Origin: Acidobacteriota bacterium
GTDB lineage: Bacteria; Acidobacteriota; Terriglobia; Terriglobales; Acidobacteriaceae
DNA length: 64,000 nt
Reading direction: 5' to 3'
Assembly (NCBI GenBank): GCA_021779935.1
Contig: JAJXZT010000027.1
Location: forward strand, 62,001-126,000
In this document: positions 41,273 through 48,277 of the stretch, piece by piece
How positions within the stretch are numbered: the first letter of the stretch is position 1
Layout: each line of letters opens with the position of its first letter
The notes under the pieces: generated by a model
Seen by the model: only the letters and a program-made list of their open reading frames with translations
Database searches by the model: none
Told to the model about the DNA's origin: nothing
Translations under genes and position numbers: made by a program

Positions 41273-42349
41273 TCAGTCCTTCAGCAACTCGTGCGCCGCG
41301 TCCATCACTTCCTTCGGCGTAATCGAGAGCAGTCCTTCGTCGATCTTCTTCGTGTGGCTGTAACTGGTCCTGCTCTGTGCGCTGCGCAAAACCCGTGCTT
41401 GCGTTCCATAGGGCCCATTGCGAGCGGGGTTCGTCGGCCCAAAGAGCGCCACCACTGGCACTCCCAGCGCCGCTGCCAGGTGCATTGGCCCCGTGTCTCC
41501 TCCAATGAACAGCGATGCGCGCCGCGTCACGGCGATCAACTGCGCCAGCGTCGCTCCCAGTGGACGCGCCTTGCCGCCCGCGGCCAGCACGGTTTCCCGC
41601 GCCATGCTCTCTTCGCCCGGGCCAAAGTTTATCAGCGGCTCAATTCCTTCCGCTGCCAACTCCCTGGCGACTTCTCCGTATCGTTCCGTCGGCCACTGTT
41701 TTGCTCCCCAACCCGCGCCCGGAGTCAGAATCGCAAAACGCCCGCCTTCGCCGATTTGTTGCGCGGCCCACTCTTCCGCTTCCGCATCGCGCGGCAGCAG
41801 AGGTGTTGTTTCCGTCGCCGGTGATCCAGCCAAAGCCGCTGCCAGCGAAAGATTCTGCTCCACCACGTGCACGCATGTTGCCGGATGCGTATGCGAGTAA
41901 AGCATCTTCGCCACGTACTCCCGCGGACGCGCAAAACCCTCGATCGAGTCTGCTCCGGAAAGCGCCGCGAGCAGCGCCGATTTCACAGCGCCCTGGAAAT
42001 CGACGGCCACTTCATAGCCGCATCGCCGTATCTCCCGCATCGCCGCGTATACCTTGTGCCACGTCGCAGGCGACAGTGCCGACTTACGCCAGCCCTTCGT
42101 GTCTACCGTGTGCACGCGTTCCACCAGCGGACGCCCTTCGCCTACCGTTCCCGTGCGCGGCGTCCCGCTGGCGCAGAGCAACTCCGCCCAGCGTTCTTCC
42201 ACCACCCAGCCAATTTCGCAGTGCGGCATATTCGCGCGGATTGCGCGTACCGCCGGCATGGCGTGCAGCACATCGCCCATCGCGCCCAGGCGCACGATCA
42301 GCACTCGCTGCGGAATCGGACGTGCATCGGTCGCCGAGTACATCGTCAC
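41273..42349 (-). CDS. Glycosyltransferase family 9 (heptosyltransferase I-like)
   Basis: 358 residues. GT9 enzymes add heptose from ADP-L-glycero-beta-D-manno-heptose to the LPS inner core at the cytoplasmic face of the inner membrane. N-terminal domain: QRVLIVRLGAMGDVLHAMPA (about 14-33), the WaaC-like opening. C-terminal nucleotide-binding domain: LTPGAGWGAKQWP, FGPGEE and FIGGDTGPMHLAAALGVPVV (about 284-303). LGAMGD-xLHAMPAV is closest to WaaC. The start is not certain: GTG at 42349 or ATG at 42343. It sits just after the heptose activation genes hldA-hldC, which supports heptose transfer. The acceptor is inferred to be Kdo of lipid A. Confidence 0.87.
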   Translation of the reverse strand: MTMYSATDARPIPQRVLIVRLGAMGDVLHAMPAVRAIRANMPHCEIGWVVEERWAELLCASGTPRTGTVGEGRPLVERVHTVDTKGWRKSALSPATWHKVYAAMREIRRCGYEVAVDFQGAVKSALLAALSGADSIEGFARPREYVAKMLYSHTHPATCVHVVEQNLSLAAALAGSPATETTPLLPRDAEAEEWAAQQIGEGGRFAILTPGAGWGAKQWPTERYGEVARELAAEGIEPLINFGPGEESMARETVLAAGGKARPLGATLAQLIAVTRRASLFIGGDTGPMHLAAALGVPVVALFGPTNPARNGPYGTQARVLRSAQSRTSYSHTKKIDEGLLSITPKEVMDAAHELLKD

Positions 42350-42374
42350 GGGACGATCGGTCTTGCGAATAAGT

Positions 42375-42866
42375 TCAGGAATGTTCCGTCTCCCCGATCT
42401 TGCTGAGGAATTCGGTGGTCGAGTGATCTTTCGGATCGCCCACTATCGCGACCCTTCCGCCGTGCGCCATCACTTCATCGCGCTCGGGAACGTTATCTTC
42501 CGTGTAATCCGTGCCCTTGGCCTGTATCTCCGGGTGCAGCTCGCGAATCAGTGCACGCACATCCGGCTCCGGAAAAATAACCACTGCATCCACGTCGGCC
42601 AGCGCCGCAATCAACTCCGCGCGCTCCTGCTCCGGCATCACCGGCCTGTTCGCCCCCTTGATCGTACGCACGCTGGCATCGGAATTCACCGCCACCACCA
42701 CGCGTCCGCCGAGTTCCTTCGCGCCGTGCAGGTAGCGTATGTGGCCCACGTGCAGCACGTCGAAGCAGCCGTTCGTCAGCACAATTCGTTCGCCCGCCGC
42801 GCGCCACTCGCTCGCCTGCTTTCGCAGCGCCTCGCGCGAAAGAATCTTTTGCGTGTAGTTCGCCAT
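42375..42866 (-). CDS. hldC: D-beta-D-heptose 1-phosphate adenylyltransferase (RfaE2/HldC)
   Basis: 163 residues. It adenylates heptose 1-phosphate to ADP-D-glycero-beta-D-manno-heptose. The nucleotidyltransferase loop is TNGCFDVLHVGHIRYL (about 32-47) with the HVGH motif, and NSDASVRTIKG (about 61-71) binds the substrate; the end has KDHSTTEFLSKI. In E. coli this activity is fused to the kinase as HldE; here the two are separate genes, as in Neisseria-type or environmental bacteria. The ATG at 42866 overlaps the hldA stop (TGATG), so they are translationally coupled. Confidence 0.92.
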   Translation of the reverse strand: MANYTQKILSREALRKQASEWRAAGERIVLTNGCFDVLHVGHIRYLHGAKELGGRVVVAVNSDASVRTIKGANRPVMPEQERAELIAALADVDAVVIFPEPDVRALIRELHPEIQAKGTDYTEDNVPERDEVMAHGGRVAIVGDPKDHSTTEFLSKIGETEHS

Positions 42867-43900
42867 CAATGTGCCGCCAGCGTCTTACCGTACTCTTCCA
42901 CGGCTTGCAGCAGTTCTTTCTGCGAAACCGTCGCCGTTCCTCGCTTCATCACCACGATGCCACCCGCCAGGTTTGCCAGCCGCGCCGCCGTCTCCGTGTC
43001 TGCACCCGTCGCCAGCGCCGCTGTAAAGGTAGCGATCACCGTATCGCCCGCGCCAGTCACGTCCGTCACCTGGTCGGAGCCGAAGATCGGAATCACCACC
43101 GGTTGCTTGCGCCGCTGGAAGGCAACCATGCCATCGCTGCCGCGCGTAATCACCAGCGAGTCCAGCTTCATCAGCTTCATCAGTTGTTGTCCCGCGTCGG
43201 CCAGCCGCATCGGATCGTTGCCGATCTTCATCTTCAGCGCCTCTTCCACCTCGGGCTCGTTGGGAGTGGCCGCCGTAATACCCGCATACTCCAGCATGCG
43301 ATAGCGCGAATCCAGCGTTATTGGAATTCCTTCAAAGTCGCCCTTCTGTCGAATCAGTGTCAGCAAACGCGGAGCGGCTGCGCCGTAACCGTAGTCGGAA
43401 ACCAGCACGGCATCGGCGACCTTCGAATACTGTCGGGTCGTCGCCACCAGCTCGCGCAGCGCCGTGTGATTCTCCGCCAGCGCCTCCGGTTCGCGATCCA
43501 CTCGCACCACCTGCTGACGGCTGGCGTGTGGCATGTAGGCCAGGATGCGCGTCTTCGTCGGCGTCGTATAACCTTTTGCCTTTACAATGCCGCTCGTTGA
43601 AATTCGTTTCTGTCGCAGGCACTCCATCAGCAGGCGGCCCGACTCATCGTTGCCCACCATGCCCACCGGCAGCACATTCACTTTCAGGTCGGCCAGGTTC
43701 ATCACCGCGTTGCCGCCGCCGCCCGGCACAACCTTGCGCTCGCGATGCTTCAGTATCAGCACCGGTGCCTCGCGCGACACTCGCGTGATCTCGCCGTAAA
43801 CGAACTCATCCGCCACCAGGTCGCCAACTACCATGACGGATACATCGCGGAACGATTCCACAACCTTGCGTAAACGATCAGTCTCTTTATGTGCGGTCAT
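42866..43900 (-). CDS. hldA: D-glycero-beta-D-manno-heptose-7-phosphate kinase (RfaE1/HldA), PfkB fold
   Basis: 344 residues, first gene of the operon. PfkB-family sugar kinase forming heptose 1,7-bisphosphate. N-terminal motif VMVVGDLVADEFVYG, then PGGGGNAVMNLADLKVNVLP (about 58-77; ribokinase signature 1), and the anion-hole/catalytic loop TDVTGAGDTVIATFTAAL (about 272-289). The sequence around YGEITRVSREAPVLI is specific for RfaE1 rather than ribokinase. A CAGGA lies about 10 nt before the ATG at 43900. A 280-bp gap to the divergent secreted-protein gene must hold the operon promoter; I could not identify it. Confidence 0.93.
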   Translation of the reverse strand: MTAHKETDRLRKVVESFRDVSVMVVGDLVADEFVYGEITRVSREAPVLILKHRERKVVPGGGGNAVMNLADLKVNVLPVGMVGNDESGRLLMECLRQKRISTSGIVKAKGYTTPTKTRILAYMPHASRQQVVRVDREPEALAENHTALRELVATTRQYSKVADAVLVSDYGYGAAAPRLLTLIRQKGDFEGIPITLDSRYRMLEYAGITAATPNEPEVEEALKMKIGNDPMRLADAGQQLMKLMKLDSLVITRGSDGMVAFQRRKQPVVIPIFGSDQVTDVTGAGDTVIATFTAALATGADTETAARLANLAGGIVVMKRGTATVSQKELLQAVEEYGKTLAAH

Positions 43901-44183
43901 CGGTAAAGTGTCCTGTAATCAGGCCACCGCAAATTGTCTCACGAGCGCATCGATTTGCGGCCTCTGTGCATGTCGCACGGCAACGCGTCTGCGGGCTCGT
44001 CTCCACCCTCGGGCCTGTGCGTGTCTTTGTGAATCAGACTCTGCGGGTGGGTGGCCTTATTGTTCCCGGAAGAGTCGAGTCCCAAAACAACAGCTCGAAA
44101 GTAACCATACAGTTCATTCCGCGTGTCTGGAGCGCCTTTTGACGAGTACCATGCTTACGTGAAGTCTGCGAAAGGGGCTTTCC

Positions 44184-44714
44184 ATGCGGATTCTGATGAG
44201 CGGTCTTCTTTGTGCCGCGTTTCTGTTCTTGGCGTTGAATTCCGGTGCGGCCCCTCAACTCACAATTCCCCGCAATATCCGTTTCCTCGTGCGTGTGGTA
44301 AGCCCTCTCGATACTTCCAAACTCAAAGTGGGTGATCTGGTCCAGTTCGAGCTCGTCACCAACGTGCGCGGAATGAAGGGCGAAGTGGTTATACCGGCGG
44401 GCGCCCATTTCCGTGGAAAAATCGCACGCGTCGCCAGCCTGTCGAGTGGTGAGGCCCAGCTCGCGGTCCTGCTGACCGAAGTCGCATGGGACGGGCAGAA
44501 CGCGAAACTCGTCGCCTGCTTCAACCAGTCGCAGCCTCGCGAAGTGCAGCCGGCATCAACCGCCGAAGGGCTTGCGTCCACTTGGAGCAATTTGACCGTC
44601 CGCGACGATCCAGCGTTCGGCGCAATTATCACTTCCAAGGTGCGCGAAGTCGTCCTCCCGGCCGGAACCGAACTCTATCTCCAGCAATGCGAGCTGCCCA
44701 CTCCGGTGAAGTAA
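44184..44714 (+). CDS. Secreted hypothetical protein, beta-rich
   Basis: 176 residues from the ATG at 44184, with GGGG about 9 nt upstream. A signal peptide is clear: MRILMSGLLCAAFLFLALNS, cleaved near GAA. The mature part is strand-rich. FLVRVVSPLDTSKLKVGDLV and EVVIPAGAHFRGKIARVASL resemble VirB10/TrbI-type barrels, where regulated hydrophobic strands and GAxxxGxV turns recur, and the C-terminal IITSKVREVVLPAGTELYL repeats the pattern. I do not assign a family; proteins of this type are common in Acidobacteria. It may be periplasmic or in the outer membrane. The gap upstream (43901-44183) shows no clear promoter. Confidence 0.72.
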   Translation: MRILMSGLLCAAFLFLALNSGAAPQLTIPRNIRFLVRVVSPLDTSKLKVGDLVQFELVTNVRGMKGEVVIPAGAHFRGKIARVASLSSGEAQLAVLLTEVAWDGQNAKLVACFNQSQPREVQPASTAEGLASTWSNLTVRDDPAFGAIITSKVREVVLPAGTELYLQQCELPTPVK

Positions 44715-45256
44715 GGGCCAATCGGTAGAGCGATACGTTCCGGGACATGCTTTACAGTTTGAGCCGGACACATATTCGGCATCACCTATGTTGTTGCGGC
44801 CTTTCCTCCGTGTTCCTTCGTGTCCTTCGTGGTTTTCCGTTTTGTCTTTGCCTTTCGCAACCGCCGCAACTGTTCCTTCGACCTTCCAACCTTCAGACCT
44901 GCCGACCGCTTTCATCACACGTCAAGTCCTCACCGGTCACATATTTCCCTTAACCCACTGAAAACAATCGCACTATAGCTCCAAGATCGATGTCACCTTT
45001 TGCCCTGTCCGCTTGCTACACTGGATATAGAGCCCACAGCGCAAGTTTGTGGGCTTTGTTCTTTTCCATTCAGATAGCGGCCCTAAGCCCTTACGAATCA
45101 AATATTTGCGAATTAGTCCTATATAAATCAATAATTTGCGAACGATGGACTCTCCTATCATGCTTGTTTTCAAATATTTGCAAAAATAGGGGGGGTGGGG
45201 GGCCTTCCACCAGCACTCGGAACCTGCCTCTCACGCAGAGTGCTACCCTTGTAGCC
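44715..45256. other. 540-bp gap with AT-rich direct repeats and a G-run before fmt
   Basis: No gene. The left part has CTCCGTGTTCCTTCGTGTCC (44804 onward), a repeat-word type seen elsewhere. From 45090 the DNA turns AT-rich. AATCAAATATTTGCGAA (45096-45112) and AATCAATAATTTGCGAA (45126-45142) are direct repeats exactly 30 bp apart, and CAAATATTTGC recurs at 45171. The first and last contain the perfect palindrome CAAATATTTG. A G7-T-G6 run follows at 45189-45202. TGCTACCCT (45241-45249) is an extended -10 ending 7 nt before the fmt GTG. Confidence 0.6.
45096..45181 (+). promoter_or_regulatory. Putative operator array: three CAAATATTTGC-like sites
   Basis: Sites at 45099, 45129 and 45171, with offsets of 30 and 42 bp. 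Thirty bp is about three helical turns, as expected for dimers binding on one face of the DNA. The palindrome is AT-rich in a GC-rich genome. It lies 75-160 bp upstream of the fmt start. Confidence 0.4.
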
Positions 45257-46204
45257 GTGAATCTCGTTTTCTGTGGAACTCCGATGTTTGCCGTGCCCGC
45301 GCTCGATGCTCTCGTACGCGGCGAACACCGTGTCGCGCTCGTCGTAACCCAGCCGGATCGCCCCAAGGGACGCGGCATGGAACTGGCCCTCTCGCCCGTC
45401 AAGCAGAAGGCCCTTGAACTTGGTCGGCCGGTCACGCAGCCCGAGAAGATCAAGAACAACCAGGAGTTTCGCGAGCAGCTTGCGACGCTTCAGCCCGACG
45501 CCATCATCGTCGTCGGTTATGGCCGCATCATCCCTCCGTGGATGCTCCGCCTGCCGAAGTACGGCAACATCAACCTGCACGCGTCGCTGCTCCCCAAATA
45601 CCGGGGTGCCGCCCCCATTCAGTGGGCCATCGCCAGCGGTGAGACGGTCACCGGCAACACGACGATGCTCCTCAACGAAGGGCTCGACACCGGCGACATT
45701 CTTTTGCAGAACGAGTTGCCCATTGCCCCTGAGGACACAGCCGTCACGCTAGCCCCTCGGCTGGCCGCCATCGGTGCGGATCTGCTGCTGGAAACGCTCG
45801 ACCGCCTCGCGAAGGGAACCATCGTTCCGCGCGCGCAGGATCACTCGCAGGCGACGCTTGCGCCCATCCTGAGCAAGGATGATGCGCGGGTCGATTTCCA
45901 TCGCACCGCGTCGGAGATATGCAACCGGCTGCGCGGCTTCCAGCCGTGGCCCGGAGCTTTTACAGCATTTCGCGGCAAGCAGCTCACTCTGCACTCCATG
46001 CAGCCGCTGGCCGCTGGAGAGATTGTTTTGCATCCTTCGGAACTCGCGGTTCGCGGCGATCGTCTGCTCGTCGGTTGCGGTGGAAACACCGCGGTTGAGA
46101 TCGTCGAGTTGCAACTGGAAGGCAAGCGCCGCATGGCCGCCCGCGAGTTCGTCAACGGATACCGTCCTTCGCCCGGCGAGTGCCTTGGCGAGCGGAAGAG
46201 CTAA
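45257..46204 (+). CDS. fmt: Methionyl-tRNA formyltransferase
   Basis: Formylates the initiator Met-tRNA with 10-formyl-tetrahydrofolate. 315 residues from a GTG at 45257, the usual length. NLVFCGTPMFAVPALDAL opens the Rossmann domain (about 2-19). The catalytic HASLLPKYRGAAPIQWAI is at about 112-129 with Asn-His-Asp chemistry continued in GLDTGDILLQ (about 143-152). The C-terminal OB domain binds tRNA (about 210-315). The frame is open back to 44990, but that part is repeat-rich and not family-like. TGCTACCCT ends 7 nt before the GTG, suggesting leaderless transcription. rsmB follows with 2 bp between stop and start, a classic fmt-rsmB operon (def is not adjacent). Confidence 0.95.
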   Translation: MNLVFCGTPMFAVPALDALVRGEHRVALVVTQPDRPKGRGMELALSPVKQKALELGRPVTQPEKIKNNQEFREQLATLQPDAIIVVGYGRIIPPWMLRLPKYGNINLHASLLPKYRGAAPIQWAIASGETVTGNTTMLLNEGLDTGDILLQNELPIAPEDTAVTLAPRLAAIGADLLLETLDRLAKGTIVPRAQDHSQATLAPILSKDDARVDFHRTASEICNRLRGFQPWPGAFTAFRGKQLTLHSMQPLAAGEIVLHPSELAVRGDRLLVGCGGNTAVEIVELQLEGKRRMAAREFVNGYRPSPGECLGERKS

Positions 46205-46206
46205 CC

Positions 46207-47502
46207 ATGCCGATTGCGCCGGCACGCACCGCCGCTTTTGACATTCTTCTTCGCGTGGAAAACGAAGATGCCTTCGCCTCCGAACTGCTGCATTCGGAGC
46301 GGCTCTCCGCGCTCTCTCCGCAGGATCGCAATCTCTCCACCGAGATTGTGATGGGTGTTTTGCGCTGGCAGTCCGTGCTTGACGCGCAACTCGCGCAATG
46401 CGCCTCCAAGCCGGTTGCGCGACTCGATGCCGAAGTGCGAGTTGCCCTTCGCATCGCCGCCTATCAGTTGCGGTACCTGACGCGCGTTCCGGGCAGCGCT
46501 GCGGTCAACGACAGCGTCGACCTGGTGAAGCGTGCGCGCAAGCGTTCCGCCGCGCCGTTCGTCAATGCAGTGCTACGCAAGCTGATGCAGACTCCACCGC
46601 CTGTCGCGACCGCTCGCGACGCGCATCCCGAGTGGCTCGTGGCGCGATGGATTGCCGAATATGGCAGCGATGCCGCCGATTGTATCTGTGCTTACGATCA
46701 GCAAGTGCCGCAGAGCGCAGTGCGTTTCGAGGACGGCCTTGCCGAAGCCGAGTTGATCGCGCAGGGCGTGGAACTTGCGCCGGGAGCACTGCTCCGTTCA
46801 GCCCGTCGCGTCGTTGGCGGAGACCTGACGCGAACGCCGGCATTTCGCGAGCACCGCGTTGCCGTACAGGATGAAGCCTCGCAGCTCGTGGCCGCGCTGG
46901 TCGGTCACGGTGCGAACATCCTCGACTGCTGCGCCGCGCCGGGAGGAAAGACGGCGGCGATTGCGCAGCGGAATCCGGCGGCACGGATTGTCGCCGTCGA
47001 GGTTCATCCGCATCGTGCGCGTTTGCTGCGCGAGCGTGTCAAGGCATCGAACGTTGAAGTCGTAACCGGCGACACGCGGCAACTGCCATTCGGCGCTGAA
47101 TTCGACCGCGTCCTTGTCGATGCGCCTTGCTCGGGCACCGGAACGCTGGCGCGCAATCCGGAGATCAAGTGGAAGTTGAAGCCGGCGGATCTGGAAGACT
47201 TGCATCGCCGCCAGGTAGAGATTCTCTGCGCTGCCTTGCGATACCTGTCGCCTGGCGGCCGTCTCGTCTATTCCACCTGTTCGCTCGAGCGTGAAGAGAA
47301 CGAATTGGTGATCGACGAAACGCTGCGCGCCGTCGAGGGATTCAGATTGATCGACTGCGCGGAAGAGTTGCAACGCTTGGCGCACTCTGGAGAACTGGCG
47401 GTGAACGATGTTCACACGCTGCTGCGACAGCCGTATCTGCGCACGATTCCCGGAGCGCAACCCTGCGAGGGATTCTTCGCAGCGGTGTTGGAGCGCCAGT
47501 GA
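46207..47502 (+). CDS. rsmB: 16S rRNA (cytosine-967-C5)-methyltransferase
   Basis: 431 residues, methylates C967 of 16S rRNA using S-adenosylmethionine. The N-terminal NusB-like RNA-binding domain (about 1-135) starts MPIAPARTAAFDILLRVENE. The catalytic domain has the SAM loop LDCCAAPGGKTAAIA (about 239-253), VDAPCSGTGTLARNPEIKW (about 304-322; first catalytic cysteine) and VYSTCSLEREENE (about 356-368; second cysteine). The ATG at 46207 is preferred over an open frame to 46180 that would overlap fmt; it begins 2 bp after the fmt stop. Its stop lies one base from that of the convergent PASTA gene. Confidence 0.95.
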   Translation: MPIAPARTAAFDILLRVENEDAFASELLHSERLSALSPQDRNLSTEIVMGVLRWQSVLDAQLAQCASKPVARLDAEVRVALRIAAYQLRYLTRVPGSAAVNDSVDLVKRARKRSAAPFVNAVLRKLMQTPPPVATARDAHPEWLVARWIAEYGSDAADCICAYDQQVPQSAVRFEDGLAEAELIAQGVELAPGALLRSARRVVGGDLTRTPAFREHRVAVQDEASQLVAALVGHGANILDCCAAPGGKTAAIAQRNPAARIVAVEVHPHRARLLRERVKASNVEVVTGDTRQLPFGAEFDRVLVDAPCSGTGTLARNPEIKWKLKPADLEDLHRRQVEILCAALRYLSPGGRLVYSTCSLEREENELVIDETLRAVEGFRLIDCAEELQRLAHSGELAVNDVHTLLRQPYLRTIPGAQPCEGFFAAVLERQ

Positions 47503-47503
47503 C

Positions 47504-48277
47504 TTAATCGCCCGTCGAGGGAGTGGGAGATTCCGGCAAGCGGTGAGCGTATCCGAATGTCACGACTGTTCCGGCCGTCACGCGCTGGCCCGCAACCGGA
47601 GATTGGCGAACAATGATCGCCTCGCCGAGAGCTTTTACGCCGTGTCCCGGCAGCGCAGGTGTCCCGTTGGGAATGAGAACCGTCTTCACCTTCATCCCTG
47701 CATCGGTTGTCACCACGGAAGCGTTGGCGAGTCGGGAGCCGACGAAATCCGGCATCACCCAGGTCGGCGGATCGGGAGCGGCCGCTACCAGCAGGCTGAT
47801 CCGAGGACTGGCGATTCCCTGTGCGCCCGCTGCGGGATCTTGCGCGAGCACCTGGTCGGCGGGGAAATCTGCGGTTGCCAACGTGGCAATGGTTCCAATT
47901 TCAAGACGATGACGCTGCGCGTTCATCTCTGCCGCTCGCGAACTTTGCCCAACGACAGAAGGGATGTCGATCCGCTGCGGTCCCAGGCTGTCAGCCACGC
48001 GGACATGCCAGCCGCGCCGCACGCGCGTGCCGGGTTTCGGCGACTGTGAGACCACGAGTCCCTCGGCAATGTCGTTGCTATAGAAATGATCGTCATCGGA
48101 AAACAGCAGACCGTTCTGACTGGCAAGTTTCTGGGCGGCTTGCGGCGTCAGTCCGACGAACTGTGGAACCGCAACTTCGCGGCCGTGAATGGCATACCGC
48201 ATGGTTGTAAGCGCTGACACCATCGCCACGATGAGCAGCACCAGCACGTAGAACACACCGCGGAAGAACGTGCGCAT
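47504..48277 (-). CDS. Stand-alone membrane-anchored triple-PASTA protein
   Basis: 257 residues. One N-terminal helix (about 5-27, GVFYVLVLLIVAMVSALTTM) anchors three PASTA domains in the periplasm: about 36-98 (VPQFVGLTPQAAQKLASQNG), about 104-168 (IPSVVGQSSRAAEMNAQRHR) and about 175-245 (MPDFVGSRLANASVVTTDAG). PASTA modules bind muropeptides or lipid II and usually hang on PBPs or Ser/Thr kinases. Here no catalytic domain is attached. Its ATG overlaps the stop of the upstream PBP1A gene by one base, so it should be made in step with it and may serve as its detachable PASTA subunit. No kinase or phosphatase is nearby. Confidence 0.9.
   Translation of the reverse strand: MRTFFRGVFYVLVLLIVAMVSALTTMRYAIHGREVAVPQFVGLTPQAAQKLASQNGLLFSDDDHFYSNDIAEGLVVSQSPKPGTRVRRGWHVRVADSLGPQRIDIPSVVGQSSRAAEMNAQRHRLEIGTIATLATADFPADQVLAQDPAAGAQGIASPRISLLVAAAPDPPTWVMPDFVGSRLANASVVTTDAGMKVKTVLIPNGTPALPGHGVKALGEAIIVRQSPVAGQRVTAGTVVTFGYAHRLPESPTPSTGD

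Noticed and set aside
45189-45202. A stable G-quadruplex before fmt
   Set aside because: There are only two long G tracts; four separate tracts with short loops are not present, so I mention the run without claiming a G4.
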